Of a stretch of 64,000 nt of DNA, positions 17,648 through 27,349 are shown piece after piece. Each line of letters starts with the position of its first letter. Position 1 is the first letter of the stretch. Origin of the DNA: Intestinimonas massiliensis (ex Afouda et al. 2020) (GTDB lineage: Bacteria; Bacillota; Clostridia; Oscillospirales; Oscillospiraceae); NCBI RefSeq assembly GCF_001244995.1, contig NZ_LN869529.1, forward strand, positions 1,506,957 to 1,570,956. The letters run 5' to 3'. Under the pieces are notes generated by a model that did no database searches, had not been told where the DNA came from, and saw nothing but the letters and a program-made list of their open reading frames with translations. The translations under genes and the position numbers were made by a program.

Positions 17648-18679
17648 ATGAAGTATCTCTTTCGCAACGACTACTCCTTCGGGGCGCATCCCAAGGTACT
17701 CACCGCCCTGGCAGAGACCAGCATGGAGGGCAACACGGGCTACGGAGAGGACGGCTACTGCAAGCGCTGCGCCGACCTGATCCGCGGCCTGTGCAACTGC
17801 CCCCAGGCCGACGTGCAATTCCTCATCGGAGGTACCCAGACCAACTTCACCGCCATCGCCGCCTTCTTGCGGCCCTGGGAGGGGGTCATCGCCGCCGACT
17901 CCTCCCACATCAACGGCCATGAGGTGGGCGCGGTGGAGGCCACCGGCCACAAGATCCTCCCCGTCCCCACCGGACCGGACGGCAAGATTACGCCAGAGCA
18001 GATCGCCCCTATCCTGGAGCGGCACAAGGACCCCCACCTGGTCAAGCCCCGGCTGGTGGAAATCGCCGACGCCACCGAGAGCGGCATGGTATACACCAAG
18101 GCGGAGCTCACCGCCCTGTCCCAATTCTGCCGGGAACACGACCTGCTTCTCTTCCTGGACGGCGCCCGGCTGGGCTCCGCCCTGGCCTCTCCGGCCAGCG
18201 ACCTGACCCTGCCCGACCTGGCCGAGCTCACCGACGCCTTCTACATCGGCGGCACCAAGAACGGCGCTCTCATGGGCGAGGCGCTGGTTATCGCCAATCC
18301 CGCTCTCCAGCCCGACTTCTTCCGCATCAAAAAGCGGCTGGGCGCAGTGCTGGCCAAGGGCTGGCTGCTGGGCGTCCAGTTTGAGGCTCTGCTGCAGGAC
18401 GGCCTCTATTTCGAGATGGCCCGCCACGCCAACGCCATGGCCGCCCGGCTCCAGACCGGCCTGAAGGCCCTGGGCTGGACCTTGATGGTGGACTCCCCCA
18501 CCAACCAGATCTTCCCCGTCATTCCTAACACGCGCAAATCCGCGCTGGACCAGCTCTGCGCCTATGAGGATTGGTGCCCCGGCCCCACGCCCGACACCAC
18601 CGTCATCCGTTTCGTCACCTGCTTTGCCACCACGGCCGAGGACGTGGACGGCTTTCTGGCCGCGGCGGCCAAATTCTGA
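17648..18679 (+). CDS. Low-specificity threonine aldolase-like PLP enzyme
   Basis: A 343-residue fold-type I PLP enzyme of the beta-eliminating lyase/threonine aldolase group. Motifs are GNTGYGEDGYCKR near the N-terminus, GGTQTNFTAIAAFL, FLDGARLGSALAS (the Asp contacting PLP) and IGGTKNGAL with the Schiff-base lysine. It probably cleaves L-threonine or L-allo-threonine to glycine and acetaldehyde; other beta-hydroxy amino acids are possible. The ATG at 17648 follows GAAGGGAA. The PsiE-like gene begins 20 bp after the stop and may be in the same transcript. Confidence 0.88.
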   Translation: MKYLFRNDYSFGAHPKVLTALAETSMEGNTGYGEDGYCKRCADLIRGLCNCPQADVQFLIGGTQTNFTAIAAFLRPWEGVIAADSSHINGHEVGAVEATGHKILPVPTGPDGKITPEQIAPILERHKDPHLVKPRLVEIADATESGMVYTKAELTALSQFCREHDLLLFLDGARLGSALASPASDLTLPDLAELTDAFYIGGTKNGALMGEALVIANPALQPDFFRIKKRLGAVLAKGWLLGVQFEALLQDGLYFEMARHANAMAARLQTGLKALGWTLMVDSPTNQIFPVIPNTRKSALDQLCAYEDWCPGPTPDTTVIRFVTCFATTAEDVDGFLAAAAKF

Positions 18680-18699
18680 ACAGACAGGGAGGACCCCAT

Positions 18700-19167
18700 A
18701 TGAACGCCCTCTGCCGCCTGAGAGAATCGCTCCCCGACATCGTCTACCGCATCGCGCAGATCCTGGAGATCATCGTCAGCATCATTGTCGCCCTGGCCAT
18801 CATCCTGTCCTTCTACACCGTCCTTGTGGAGCTGGATCTGATGGTCAACGACCCCGCCGTGGGGCTCCACGACTTCCTGGGCACCGCCTTCAACGTGGTC
18901 ATCGGCATCGAGTTTTTGAAAATGCTCTGCCGCCACAGCGTGGGCTCGGTGGTGGAGGTGCTCCTCTTCGCCCTGGCCCGCGGACTGGTGGTGGATCACG
19001 GCACGCCGGTGTCCAATCTCATCACCGTAGGCACCATCGCCCTATTGTTCGTGGTCCGCAAATTCCTTTTCATCCCTGGCCTGGACGACAAGCACCACCA
19101 TGAACACCGCCATGGGCACCAGAACGGCTGTCCGACCCAGGAGCCCGCAGGCGCGGGCCGGCACTGA
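18700..19167 (+). CDS. PsiE-like small membrane protein with His-rich tail
   Basis: A 155-residue protein with about four membrane helices, with GLHDFLGTAFNVVIGIEFLKML in the middle, resembling the phosphate-starvation-inducible PsiE family. The soluble C-terminus is striking: DDKHHHEHRHGHQNG, eight His in about 15 residues, which suggests metal binding or sensing. The start is the ATG at 18700 behind GGGAGGA. Function is unknown; the PsiE link is by overall pattern only. Confidence 0.65.
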   Translation: MNALCRLRESLPDIVYRIAQILEIIVSIIVALAIILSFYTVLVELDLMVNDPAVGLHDFLGTAFNVVIGIEFLKMLCRHSVGSVVEVLLFALARGLVVDHGTPVSNLITVGTIALLFVVRKFLFIPGLDDKHHHEHRHGHQNGCPTQEPAGAGRH

Positions 19168-19179
19168 GCATATGGAAAA

Positions 19180-19215
19180 CGGCGCACCGCTATGCGGTGC
19201 GCCGTCTGTTTTTCT
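19180..19215. terminator. Bidirectional terminator
   Basis: CGGCGCACCGC-TAT-GCGGTGCGCCG (19180-19204) followed by a T-rich run, between convergent genes. Confidence 0.85.
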
Positions 19216-20139
19216 TCAGAACAGGTCTTTGATCTTCAGCACGATGCCGACCACCACGATGGCCACGACCGCCACCACCAGTGGGAACCACCAGAACTGG
19301 TCCAAAGGCAGGTTGGCCACGTTCATGCCGTAAAAGCCGAAAATGATGTTGGGCAGAGTCAGCAGGATGGTCAGAGAGGTCAGCACTTTCATGATGACAT
19401 TCAGATTGTTGGAAATCACCGACGCAAATGCGTCCATCATGCCGGAGATGATGGAGGAGTAGATGTTGGCCATCTCGATGGCCTGCCGCACCTCGATCAG
19501 CACGTCCTCCAGCAGGTCGTGGTCCTCCTCGTAGAGGGTGATGATGCGCCCCCGGAGGATCTTCTCCAGCGTGACCTCGTTGGCCTTCAGCGACGTATTG
19601 AAATAGACCAGGGATTTTTCCAGGTCCAGAAGCTGGATGAGCTCCTTGTTCCGCTGGGATTTATAGAGCTGCCGCTCCATGTAGTTATAGATCTTGTCAA
19701 TCTGCTTCAGGTACTGAAGGAAGCGCTTGGCCACCCACAGCAGCAGATAGAGGATAAAGCTGGTTTTCTTCTGGGTCTCGGCGTTTTTCACCAGCCCGTC
19801 CTGAAAGTCCCGGATGATGGAGGACTCCTTCAGGCAGACCGTGATGATGCACTTCTCCGCCACGATGATGCCCAGGGGCAGAGTGGAATACACCACCGCC
19901 TCGCCCTGCTCCACGGAGGGCAGGTCGATGATGATGAGGGTCTGGCCGTCCTCGGTATCAATCCGGGAGGTCTCCTCCTCGTCCAGGGCGGCCCGGAGAA
20001 AGCCCGGGTCGATGCCCAGCAGGGCGGTCACGGTATTCATCTCGTCCTCGGTGGGGTAGGTCAGGTTCACCCAGCAGCCGTCCTCCACCTTGTCCAGCTT
20101 GGTCATTTTTCCGTCAATGGTCTTGTGGATGCTTAACAA
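19216..20139 (-). CDS. corA: CorA-family divalent cation transporter
   Basis: A 307-residue magnesium channel subunit. The cytoplasmic funnel fills residues 1-245, and two C-terminal membrane helices are separated by YGMNVANL, the GMN selectivity motif. The protein lacks the long N-terminus of E. coli CorA, as is common in Firmicutes. It likely takes up Mg2+, possibly Co2+ or Ni2+. The start appears to be a TTG at 20137-20139 after AAAGG; no ATG in frame fits. A leader of about 150 nt with alternative pairings lies upstream (see 20140-20287). Confidence 0.92.
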   Translation of the reverse strand: MLSIHKTIDGKMTKLDKVEDGCWVNLTYPTEDEMNTVTALLGIDPGFLRAALDEEETSRIDTEDGQTLIIIDLPSVEQGEAVVYSTLPLGIIVAEKCIITVCLKESSIIRDFQDGLVKNAETQKKTSFILYLLLWVAKRFLQYLKQIDKIYNYMERQLYKSQRNKELIQLLDLEKSLVYFNTSLKANEVTLEKILRGRIITLYEEDHDLLEDVLIEVRQAIEMANIYSSIISGMMDAFASVISNNLNVIMKVLTSLTILLTLPNIIFGFYGMNVANLPLDQFWWFPLVVAVVAIVVVGIVLKIKDLF

Positions 20140-20287
20140 TGGTCATCACGCCTTTCCCGGCGCGTCACCGTGGCTGAATACACTCCACCCCTGTGAGACG
20201 CGCCGCTTCGTTATAGTATCTTCGACTTCCAGGGTCGCTACTCACGACAGGTCTCACTCCTTTTTCCGTTCAAATCGCCAGAAGCCA
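20140..20287 (-). promoter_or_regulatory. Structured corA leader with mutually exclusive stems (candidate riboswitch of unidentified class)
   Basis: Reading the minus strand, GTGAGAC (near 20249-20255) is complementary to a GTCTCAC that lies about 60 nt later (near 20191-20197). That segment is the end of GGCGCGTCTCAC, whose first part GGCGCGTC also pairs with GACGCGCC just before the AAAGG ribosome site. The two stems share GTC and cannot form together. I do not see the M-box core. This is the pattern of a metal-responsive leader but remains inference. Confidence 0.5.
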
Positions 20288-20293
20288 TGTTTC

Positions 20294-20322
20294 ATTATAA
20301 ATCGCCCTTGTCCCATTTGCAA
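20294..20322 (-). promoter_or_regulatory. corA promoter
   Basis: Minus strand TTGCAA (20317-20322), 17 bp, TATAAT (20294-20299), immediately downstream of the ftsZ terminator. Confidence 0.75.
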
Positions 20323-20324
20323 GC

Positions 20325-20357
20325 AAAAAAACACCTGCGGAATCCTTCCGCAGGTGT
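20325..20357 (-). terminator. ftsZ terminator
   Basis: ACACCTGCGGAA-TCC-TTCCGCAGGTGT, a 12-bp stem at 20331-20357, then seven T on the minus strand. It closes the dcw cluster. Confidence 0.92.
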
Positions 20358-20373
20358 TTTTATAATCGTAGGT

Positions 20374-21510
<1,137 letters not shown>

Positions 21511-21600
21511 GCCTGTTCCTCCTATGTAAATATGTCAAAAAACACGGTAAAATCGACTGATTGTGCCGGAAACACCGGCTCAAGCTCAATATCTTGTTAT

Positions 21601-21629
21601 ATTGTATCTCTCTTTTCGCCGCAGGTCAA
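21601..21629 (-). promoter_or_regulatory. ftsZ promoter
   Basis: Minus strand TTGACC (21624-21629), 17 bp, TACAAT (21601-21606) in the 165-bp gap between ftsQ and ftsZ. Confidence 0.75.
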
Positions 21630-21675
21630 GAGCTACCCGGATATTTCCAAAACTTTTGTGTGCCTTGGGCCTCAG

Positions 21676-22449
21676 CTATTCCGGGTCGAAGTACCACCTC
21701 TCTCCAATATCGCGGGTCAGGTCCAGGGTGCCCCGCTCGTTGTCCTGGATGCTCTCCATGGCCCGCTCCAGTCCCTCCAGCTTGGCTTCCACCTTCTCGT
21801 CTACCAGAGGCAGCTTGACGGTAATGCGCCCGTCGTAGAGGAAGGTGAGCCGGGCGGCGGCGGTCAGGTCGATGGCGCCCACCCGGCCCAGCATGGCCCG
21901 GTTCTCCATGGCGGTCAGAAGCCGGGTGAGGCTGGACAGCTTGGTCTGCTCCTCCTCCGCCACGGCCAGCTTGGTACCCGCCGTGGGCAGCAGGGCGGTG
22001 ATGCCGGTGACCTTGGCCAGATCCGGCCGGACGGTGGGGGCGCTCACCTGCTCCAGCAGCTTGCCCCGGGCGTCGATGATCCACCAGCCCTCCCCGCCCT
22101 GGACCAGAGCGGCGGGAGCGCATTCGGTGACTGAGATGAGCAGGGTGTCCGGCAGGCTCGGGCGCAGGTTGACGTTGCTGACATAGGGGAGCTGGGTCAG
22201 GATACGTTTGACGATCTGGTTCCTGGGCAGCAGGAGGAGATTGTCCCCCTGCTGCACTCCGGTCACGTCGATGATCTCCTGGGCGGTATACTTGCTCTCC
22301 CCCGAAACCGCCACGTCGTTGACCCGGAAGAATACGATGCAGCCGGCCACGATGGCCGCCAGAATGAGCACCAGGGACAGGGCTTTATAGAGGAAGCCGA
22401 AGCGTCCCCTCCTCCGCCTTGTTCGCTTGCTGCTTCTCCTCGCCGCCAT
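21676..22449 (-). CDS. ftsQ: Cell division protein FtsQ/DivIB
   Basis: A 257-residue bitopic divisome protein. The cytoplasmic N-terminus is very basic (RRSSKRTRRRRGR), one membrane helix spans about residues 22-43, and the POTRA domain follows (RVNDVAVSGESKYTAQEI ... LLLLPRNQIVKRIL), then a beta domain and a short tail. Together with FtsL and a FtsB/DivIC-type partner it links the Z-ring to septal wall synthesis. ATG with GCGGAGG in front. It lies between murA and ftsZ in the dcw cluster. Confidence 0.9.
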   Translation of the reverse strand: MAARRSSKRTRRRRGRFGFLYKALSLVLILAAIVAGCIVFFRVNDVAVSGESKYTAQEIIDVTGVQQGDNLLLLPRNQIVKRILTQLPYVSNVNLRPSLPDTLLISVTECAPAALVQGGEGWWIIDARGKLLEQVSAPTVRPDLAKVTGITALLPTAGTKLAVAEEEQTKLSSLTRLLTAMENRAMLGRVGAIDLTAAARLTFLYDGRITVKLPLVDEKVEAKLEGLERAMESIQDNERGTLDLTRDIGERWYFDPE

Positions 22450-22543
22450 GACTGCCTCCGCATCGTCTCTTTGGTTTCTGCCTCAATATAGCATACAAAG
22501 GTGAGAAAATCGTTAAAAATTCCTTACAAAAGGTTCATACGGC

Positions 22544-23800
22544 TCAGGGAACCCGGACAATATCCGCTCCCAGGCCCCGGAGCGTATCCTCCAGACCGTA
22601 GTAGCCCCGATCCATGTGGTGCAGGCCGGTGATCTCGCTGCGGCCCTCCGCCCCCAGGGCGGCCACCACCAGGGCGGCCCCACCCCGCAGGTCGGCGGCC
22701 TGGAGCGCAGCGCCATGGAGCCGCTCCACGCCGCACACCACCGCCACCTTGCCCTCCACCCGGATATCCGCCCCCATGCGGGAGAGCTCATCCACATGGC
22801 GGTAGCGGCTTTCAAACATGTTTTCCACAAAGACCGTGGTACCTGTTCCCCGGCACAGCGCCGCCATGACGGGCGGCTGGGCGTCGGTGGGAAAGCCGGG
22901 ATAGGGGGCCGTCCGGATGGGCCGCACGCCCCGCAGGGGCGCCTCCCGGCAGATGTGGATGGAATCGCTGCCGCTGCGGATTCGGCACCCCGCCTCGGTG
23001 AGCACGGCGGTGACGGTGGAGAGCTGCCGGTAGTCGGTGCCCAGGAGCTCGGCCTCTCCCCCCGCGGCGGCCACGGCGGTCAGCAGCGTGGCGGCCACGA
23101 TCCGGTCGGGCATGACCGTGTGCTCTCCGCCGTGGAGGGGCTTTTTCCCCCGCACGGTGATGACAGAGGTGCCCGCTCCCCGGACGTCCGCCCCCAGCGC
23201 CCGCAGGAAGGCCTGCAGATCCACGATCTCCGGCTCCCGGGCGGCGTTGCAGATGACGGTGACGCCCTCCGCCCCGCAGGCGCACAGCATGGCGTTTTCC
23301 GTGGCCCCCACGCTGGGGATGGAAAAGGTGATCTCGCAGCCCGCCAGGCCGCCGGCCGCGGAGCAGTGGAGCTCGCCCCCCTGCTCCCGCACCTGGGCCC
23401 CCAGGGACCGGATGGCCGCCAGATGGAGGTCGATGGGCCTGGGGCCCAGCTCACACCCGCCGGGGAAGGACATGATCGCCTCCCCCAGCCTGGCCAGGAT
23501 GGCCCCCAGGAAGATGACGGACGAGCGCATCTCCCGCATCAGGGCGTCGGGCACGTCCCGGCCGGTGAGGGCGGAGGCGTCCACCGTCACCGTGTCTCCC
23601 GCCCGCTCCACCCGGCACCCCAGGTGCTCCAGGATGGCAATGGAGGCCCGCACGTCGGAGAGATCGGGGCAGTTATGTACCACGCTCTCTCCCGGGCATA
23701 GAATGGTCGCCGCCAGGATGGGCAGCACGCTGTTTTTCGCTCCGTGGACCCGCGCGGTCCCCTGGAGCCGGTTTCCGCCTTCCACCAGATAAGCACTCAT
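22544..23800 (-). CDS. murA: UDP-N-acetylglucosamine 1-carboxyvinyltransferase
   Basis: A 418-residue EPSP-synthase-fold enzyme making UDP-GlcNAc-enolpyruvate, the first committed step of peptidoglycan synthesis and the target of fosfomycin. The N-terminus has the GTARVHGAKNSVLPILAAT signature with the conserved Lys and Asn. The loop expected to hold the PEP-binding Cys appears as SAAGGLAGCEITF. The start is taken at ATG 23800, nine bases after GGAGG; an ATG at 23818 overlaps that site. It occupies a place in the dcw cluster where murC or murB is usual. Confidence 0.93.
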   Translation of the reverse strand: MSAYLVEGGNRLQGTARVHGAKNSVLPILAATILCPGESVVHNCPDLSDVRASIAILEHLGCRVERAGDTVTVDASALTGRDVPDALMREMRSSVIFLGAILARLGEAIMSFPGGCELGPRPIDLHLAAIRSLGAQVREQGGELHCSAAGGLAGCEITFSIPSVGATENAMLCACGAEGVTVICNAAREPEIVDLQAFLRALGADVRGAGTSVITVRGKKPLHGGEHTVMPDRIVAATLLTAVAAAGGEAELLGTDYRQLSTVTAVLTEAGCRIRSGSDSIHICREAPLRGVRPIRTAPYPGFPTDAQPPVMAALCRGTGTTVFVENMFESRYRHVDELSRMGADIRVEGKVAVVCGVERLHGAALQAADLRGGAALVVAALGAEGRSEITGLHHMDRGYYGLEDTLRGLGADIVRVP

Positions 23801-23873
23801 ATGGACCGTCCTCCGCATTCATGGTTTCAGGCCATACTATGCGGAGGCTCCGGGATGTGACAGCCCCGGCGGG

Positions 23874-24995
23874 CTATTGGACGAGCCGGATCAGGGTCTG
23901 ATAGATCTCCTCCGCCGCGTCGGTGACCGACAGTGCCGACAGGGCCCTGGACATGGCGGTGAGTCGGTCCCGGTCCTCCAGCAGCCCGGATGCCGCCCGG
24001 TAGAGGCTCCTGCCGTCGCACTCCGGCTCCAGCAGCACCACCGCAGCCCCGTGGCGCTCCAGCACCCGGGCATTCTTCTCCTGGTGGTTATTGGTCACGT
24101 TGGGGGAGGGCACCAGGATGGCCGGCTTGGCGATGGTGGTCAGCTCCGAGATGGTGGAGGCCCCCGCCCGACAGATCACCAGGTCGGCGGCAGCCATCAC
24201 CAGGGGCATGTCGTAGATATACTCCCGCACCTCCACCCCGGCGCGGCCGTCCAGCTCGATGCCCCGGCCCTTCAGCTCGCCGGTGAGCCAGGCGTAGTTC
24301 CGCCCCGCCCCGTGGATGTGGTGGAAGGGCCGGCCGTCGGCGCACTCGGCCTGGATGAAGTCGGCGGTATAGCGGTTCATCACCTCGGCCCCCAGGCTGC
24401 CCCAGTAGGACAGCAGCACCGGCCGCTCGTCGGTGATCCCCAGGGCCCGCCGGGCCTCCTTCCGGGTGTGGTCGAAAAAGTCCCGGCGCACCGGGGTGCC
24501 GGTGACCACCACCCGTTCCGGGTGGGGATAGTATCCGCGGGAGTCCTCAAAGCCCACCAGCACCCGGTCCACCACACGGGACAGCAGCTTGGTGGTCAGG
24601 CCGGGCACGGCGTTGGACTCGTGAACGGCGGTGGGGATGCCCCGCCGGGCCGCCTCCCGCACCACGGGGTAGGAGGCGTAGCCCCCGGTGCCCACCACCA
24701 GGTCGGGCTGGAAATCCCGGATGATCTCCGCCGCCTGACGCCGGGATCTGGGCATGGTCACCACCGTGATGAGGTTATGCTTGATGTCCTTCCAGCGGAA
24801 GGCCCGGTGGATGGTGTTGACATACACGGTCCGGAGCTGGTAGCCCTCCTTGGGCACCAGATCCCGCTCCATGCCGTTGTAGGCGCCGGCGAAGAGGATG
24901 TTGCAGCCGGGGTGATGGAGCTGAAACAGACGGGCCAGCGCGATGGCCGGATTGATGTGTCCGGCCGTGCCGCCGCAGGTAAAGAGAATGTTCAA
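23874..24995 (-). CDS. murG: UDP-GlcNAc:lipid I N-acetylglucosaminyltransferase
   Basis: A 373-residue peripheral membrane GT28 enzyme that adds GlcNAc to lipid I, giving lipid II. FTCGGTAGHINPAIALA is the N-terminal Gly loop; GTGGYASYPV and the UDP-GlcNAc site CRAGASTISELT follow, with NHQEKNARVLERHGAAVV near the end. The start is a TTG at 24993-24995 preceded by AGGAGGG. It lies 12 bp after ftsW, as in many Firmicutes, so flippase-associated and glycosyltransfer steps are co-expressed. Confidence 0.95.
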   Translation of the reverse strand: MNILFTCGGTAGHINPAIALARLFQLHHPGCNILFAGAYNGMERDLVPKEGYQLRTVYVNTIHRAFRWKDIKHNLITVVTMPRSRRQAAEIIRDFQPDLVVGTGGYASYPVVREAARRGIPTAVHESNAVPGLTTKLLSRVVDRVLVGFEDSRGYYPHPERVVVTGTPVRRDFFDHTRKEARRALGITDERPVLLSYWGSLGAEVMNRYTADFIQAECADGRPFHHIHGAGRNYAWLTGELKGRGIELDGRAGVEVREYIYDMPLVMAAADLVICRAGASTISELTTIAKPAILVPSPNVTNNHQEKNARVLERHGAAVVLLEPECDGRSLYRAASGLLEDRDRLTAMSRALSALSVTDAAEEIYQTLIRLVQ

Positions 24996-25007
24996 GCCAG
25001 TGCCCTC

Positions 25008-26225
25008 CTATCCGGCCTTTGGGGCCGGAATCTGTCGTGATACGCTCAATATGACGCCCATTTCCAGTAGCTGGATCATCAGGGCCGTACCGCCGTAGCT
25101 GAAAAAGGGCATGGAGATACCGGTGACCGGGAACAGATTGGTCACCACGCCGATGTTCAAAAAGGTCTGCACCGCCACCTGGGTGGTGATCCCCACGATG
25201 AGCAGGGCGCCGAAGCGGTCCCGGGCGTGGATGGCCAGCCAGTAGCCCCGCAGGATCAGCAGGGCGAACAGGCACAGGATCAGCACCGCTCCCACGAAGC
25301 CCAGCTCCTCACAGGCGATGGAGAAGATAAAGTCGTTTTCCGGCTCGGGGATGTAGAGGAACTTCTGGCGGCTGTTGCCCAGCCCCAGCCCCAGCAGGCC
25401 GCCGGAGCCGATGGCGTACAGAGACTGGATGGTCTGGAAGCCCTTGCCCAGCGGGTCGCTCCAGGGGTCCTGCCAGATGTGGATGCGGGAGGCCATGTAG
25501 TCGGTGTTGAAGATGATGAAGGTCAGGGCGGCCACGGCAAAGCTGCCGCCGGCCACGAACCACCCCAGATGGATGCCGGCGGCAAAGAGGATGGACGCGC
25601 CGATGGCCAGAATCAGGATCATGCCCGACATGTGGGGCTGGAGGGCCAGCAGACCCAGGATGGCCAGCAGCACCCCCATATAGGGCGCCAGTTCCAGTAG
25701 GCCGATGCGGTCCATCAGGCGGAGAAAGCGGCCCTTGGGGGTATGGTGGTTGAATTTTCGCTTTTTTTCCGTGTTCCGCTTGGCCAGGCGCGCCGAAAAA
25801 TAGAGGATGACGCCCAGCTTCGCCACCTCCGAGGGCTGGAACTGGGGCAGACCAGGCAGCTTGATCCAGCGGTTGGCACCGCCGGCGGTGACCCCGATGT
25901 GGGGCACCTTCACCAGAATCAGCAGCACGAAGGCGGCGGCCAGCACGAAGATGGACATCCATCGGAAATTCTGGTAGTTGAGCTTGGAGGTCAGGTACAT
26001 GACGACCACCCCCGCCGCGGCAAAGATGGCCTGCCGCTTGACGTACCAGGTGGGGTCGTGGTGGGTCACCGCCTCGTTGTAATAGGCCGAGGCGTAGGAG
26101 GCGGAGAACACCATGATGAGGCCGATGCCGGTAAGCAGCAGCACCAGCATCAGGAAGGGCAGGTCCAAAGGCCCCCGGGCCAACTGCTCTTCCACCGTCA
26201 GGTCGCGCTTGGGTTTGGTCGCCAT
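25008..26225 (-). CDS. ftsW: FtsW/RodA/SpoVE-family glycosyltransferase (FtsW-type)
   Basis: A 405-residue SEDS-family membrane protein with about ten helices. GGANRWIKLPGLPQFQPSEVAKL is the conserved extracellular loop, and the C-terminal helix pair carries GISMPFFSYGGTA, the family hallmark. It polymerises lipid II into septal glycan with its partner class B PBP, encoded earlier in the cluster. In a spore former a SpoVE role is also possible, but the cluster context favours FtsW. ATG with AGGTGG in front. Confidence 0.92.
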   Translation of the reverse strand: MATKPKRDLTVEEQLARGPLDLPFLMLVLLLTGIGLIMVFSASYASAYYNEAVTHHDPTWYVKRQAIFAAAGVVVMYLTSKLNYQNFRWMSIFVLAAAFVLLILVKVPHIGVTAGGANRWIKLPGLPQFQPSEVAKLGVILYFSARLAKRNTEKKRKFNHHTPKGRFLRLMDRIGLLELAPYMGVLLAILGLLALQPHMSGMILILAIGASILFAAGIHLGWFVAGGSFAVAALTFIIFNTDYMASRIHIWQDPWSDPLGKGFQTIQSLYAIGSGGLLGLGLGNSRQKFLYIPEPENDFIFSIACEELGFVGAVLILCLFALLILRGYWLAIHARDRFGALLIVGITTQVAVQTFLNIGVVTNLFPVTGISMPFFSYGGTALMIQLLEMGVILSVSRQIPAPKAG

Positions 26226-26263
26226 GGGGCCACCTGCCTTTCCTCAGCAGAGTCCAAAAGTGA

Positions 26264-27259
26264 CTACAGGGATACGTAGCGGTCCATGACTCCCAGGAAG
26301 GCCAGGACGCAGAACACGAGGGAGACGGCGGCAAAGACCGCCACCACCTTTTTTTCGCTCCAGCCCCCCATCTCGAAGTGGTGGTGCAGGGGGGCCATGC
26401 GGAAGATACGCTTGCCGTGGGTGGCTTTGAAGTAGACCACCTGGATGATATCGGAGAGGGTCTCGGCAATATAGACGACGCCCACCAGGACGAGGATCAG
26501 CGGCATGTCAAAGGCAAAGGCCAGGCCGCACACCGCGCCCCCCAGGAACAGGGAGCCGGTGTCCCCCATAAACACCTTGGCGGGGTAATGGTTGTAGAGC
26601 AGGAAGGCCGCCAGACCGCCGAACAGCGCCCCGGCGAACACGCCGATGTCCTGGTACTGGCTGCCCCACCAGGCCGACACGGCGGCGAAGAAGGCGGCCA
26701 CCGGCAGGGTGACGCTGGAGGACAGGCCGTCCACTCCGTCGGTGATGTTGACGGCGTTGACGGTGCCCACCATGACGAAGGCGGCAAAGACCATATAGAC
26801 CACCCAGGGCAGCTCCACCACCAGGTTGACAAAGGGGAGGTACAGGTGGGGGGCCAGGTAGCCGTAGTGCCGCAGCAGCACCGTGAAGGCGATGGCGGCG
26901 GCGAGCTGGAGCAGGAACTTGGGCCCGGCGGTCAGGCCGGTGTTCTCCTTTTTCTTCACCTTCTCGTAGTCGTCCAGGTAGCCGATGACCCCGAACACCA
27001 GCGCGAAGCAGAAAACGAACAGAGCCCGGAAGTCCCCCCGGGCCATGTCGGTCCAGCCGATGAGCAGGAGGGTGCACAGGATGCCCAGGATGAACATGAG
27101 CCCGCCCATGGTAGGGGTGCCCTGCTTGGACATGTGCCAGGTGGGGCCGTCCTCCTTGATGGACTGGCCGGCCTTCATCCGGCGGAGTACAGGAATCAAA
27201 ATCTTTCCGGCAATGGCCGATACCACGAAGGACACCAGCGCCGCGATCAATAGTCTCAT
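26264..27259 (-). CDS. mraY: Phospho-N-acetylmuramoyl-pentapeptide transferase
   Basis: A 331-residue, ten-helix enzyme that transfers phospho-MurNAc-pentapeptide to undecaprenyl phosphate, giving lipid I. Motifs are MGGLMFILGI near residue 50, LDDYEKV (Mg-binding Asp pair), NITDGVDGL and the C-terminal THGKRIFRMAPLHHHFEMGGW, all characteristic of bacterial MraY. Standard length. It lies between murE and ftsW in the cluster. Confidence 0.97.
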   Translation of the reverse strand: MRLLIAALVSFVVSAIAGKILIPVLRRMKAGQSIKEDGPTWHMSKQGTPTMGGLMFILGILCTLLLIGWTDMARGDFRALFVFCFALVFGVIGYLDDYEKVKKKENTGLTAGPKFLLQLAAAIAFTVLLRHYGYLAPHLYLPFVNLVVELPWVVYMVFAAFVMVGTVNAVNITDGVDGLSSSVTLPVAAFFAAVSAWWGSQYQDIGVFAGALFGGLAAFLLYNHYPAKVFMGDTGSLFLGGAVCGLAFAFDMPLILVLVGVVYIAETLSDIIQVVYFKATHGKRIFRMAPLHHHFEMGGWSEKKVVAVFAAVSLVFCVLAFLGVMDRYVSL

Positions 27260-27349
27260 TTTTTCAACCTCCCGGTAAAATTCCCAAACGGGGATTATAC
27301 CACAAAGCCCTCCATATCAAAAGCCCAACGTGTCACTTACCGGGACTTT

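Noticed and set aside
20140-20287. M-box (ykoK) magnesium riboswitch upstream of corA
   Set aside because: The conserved M-box core could not be recognised. The leader is reported only as an unassigned structured region.
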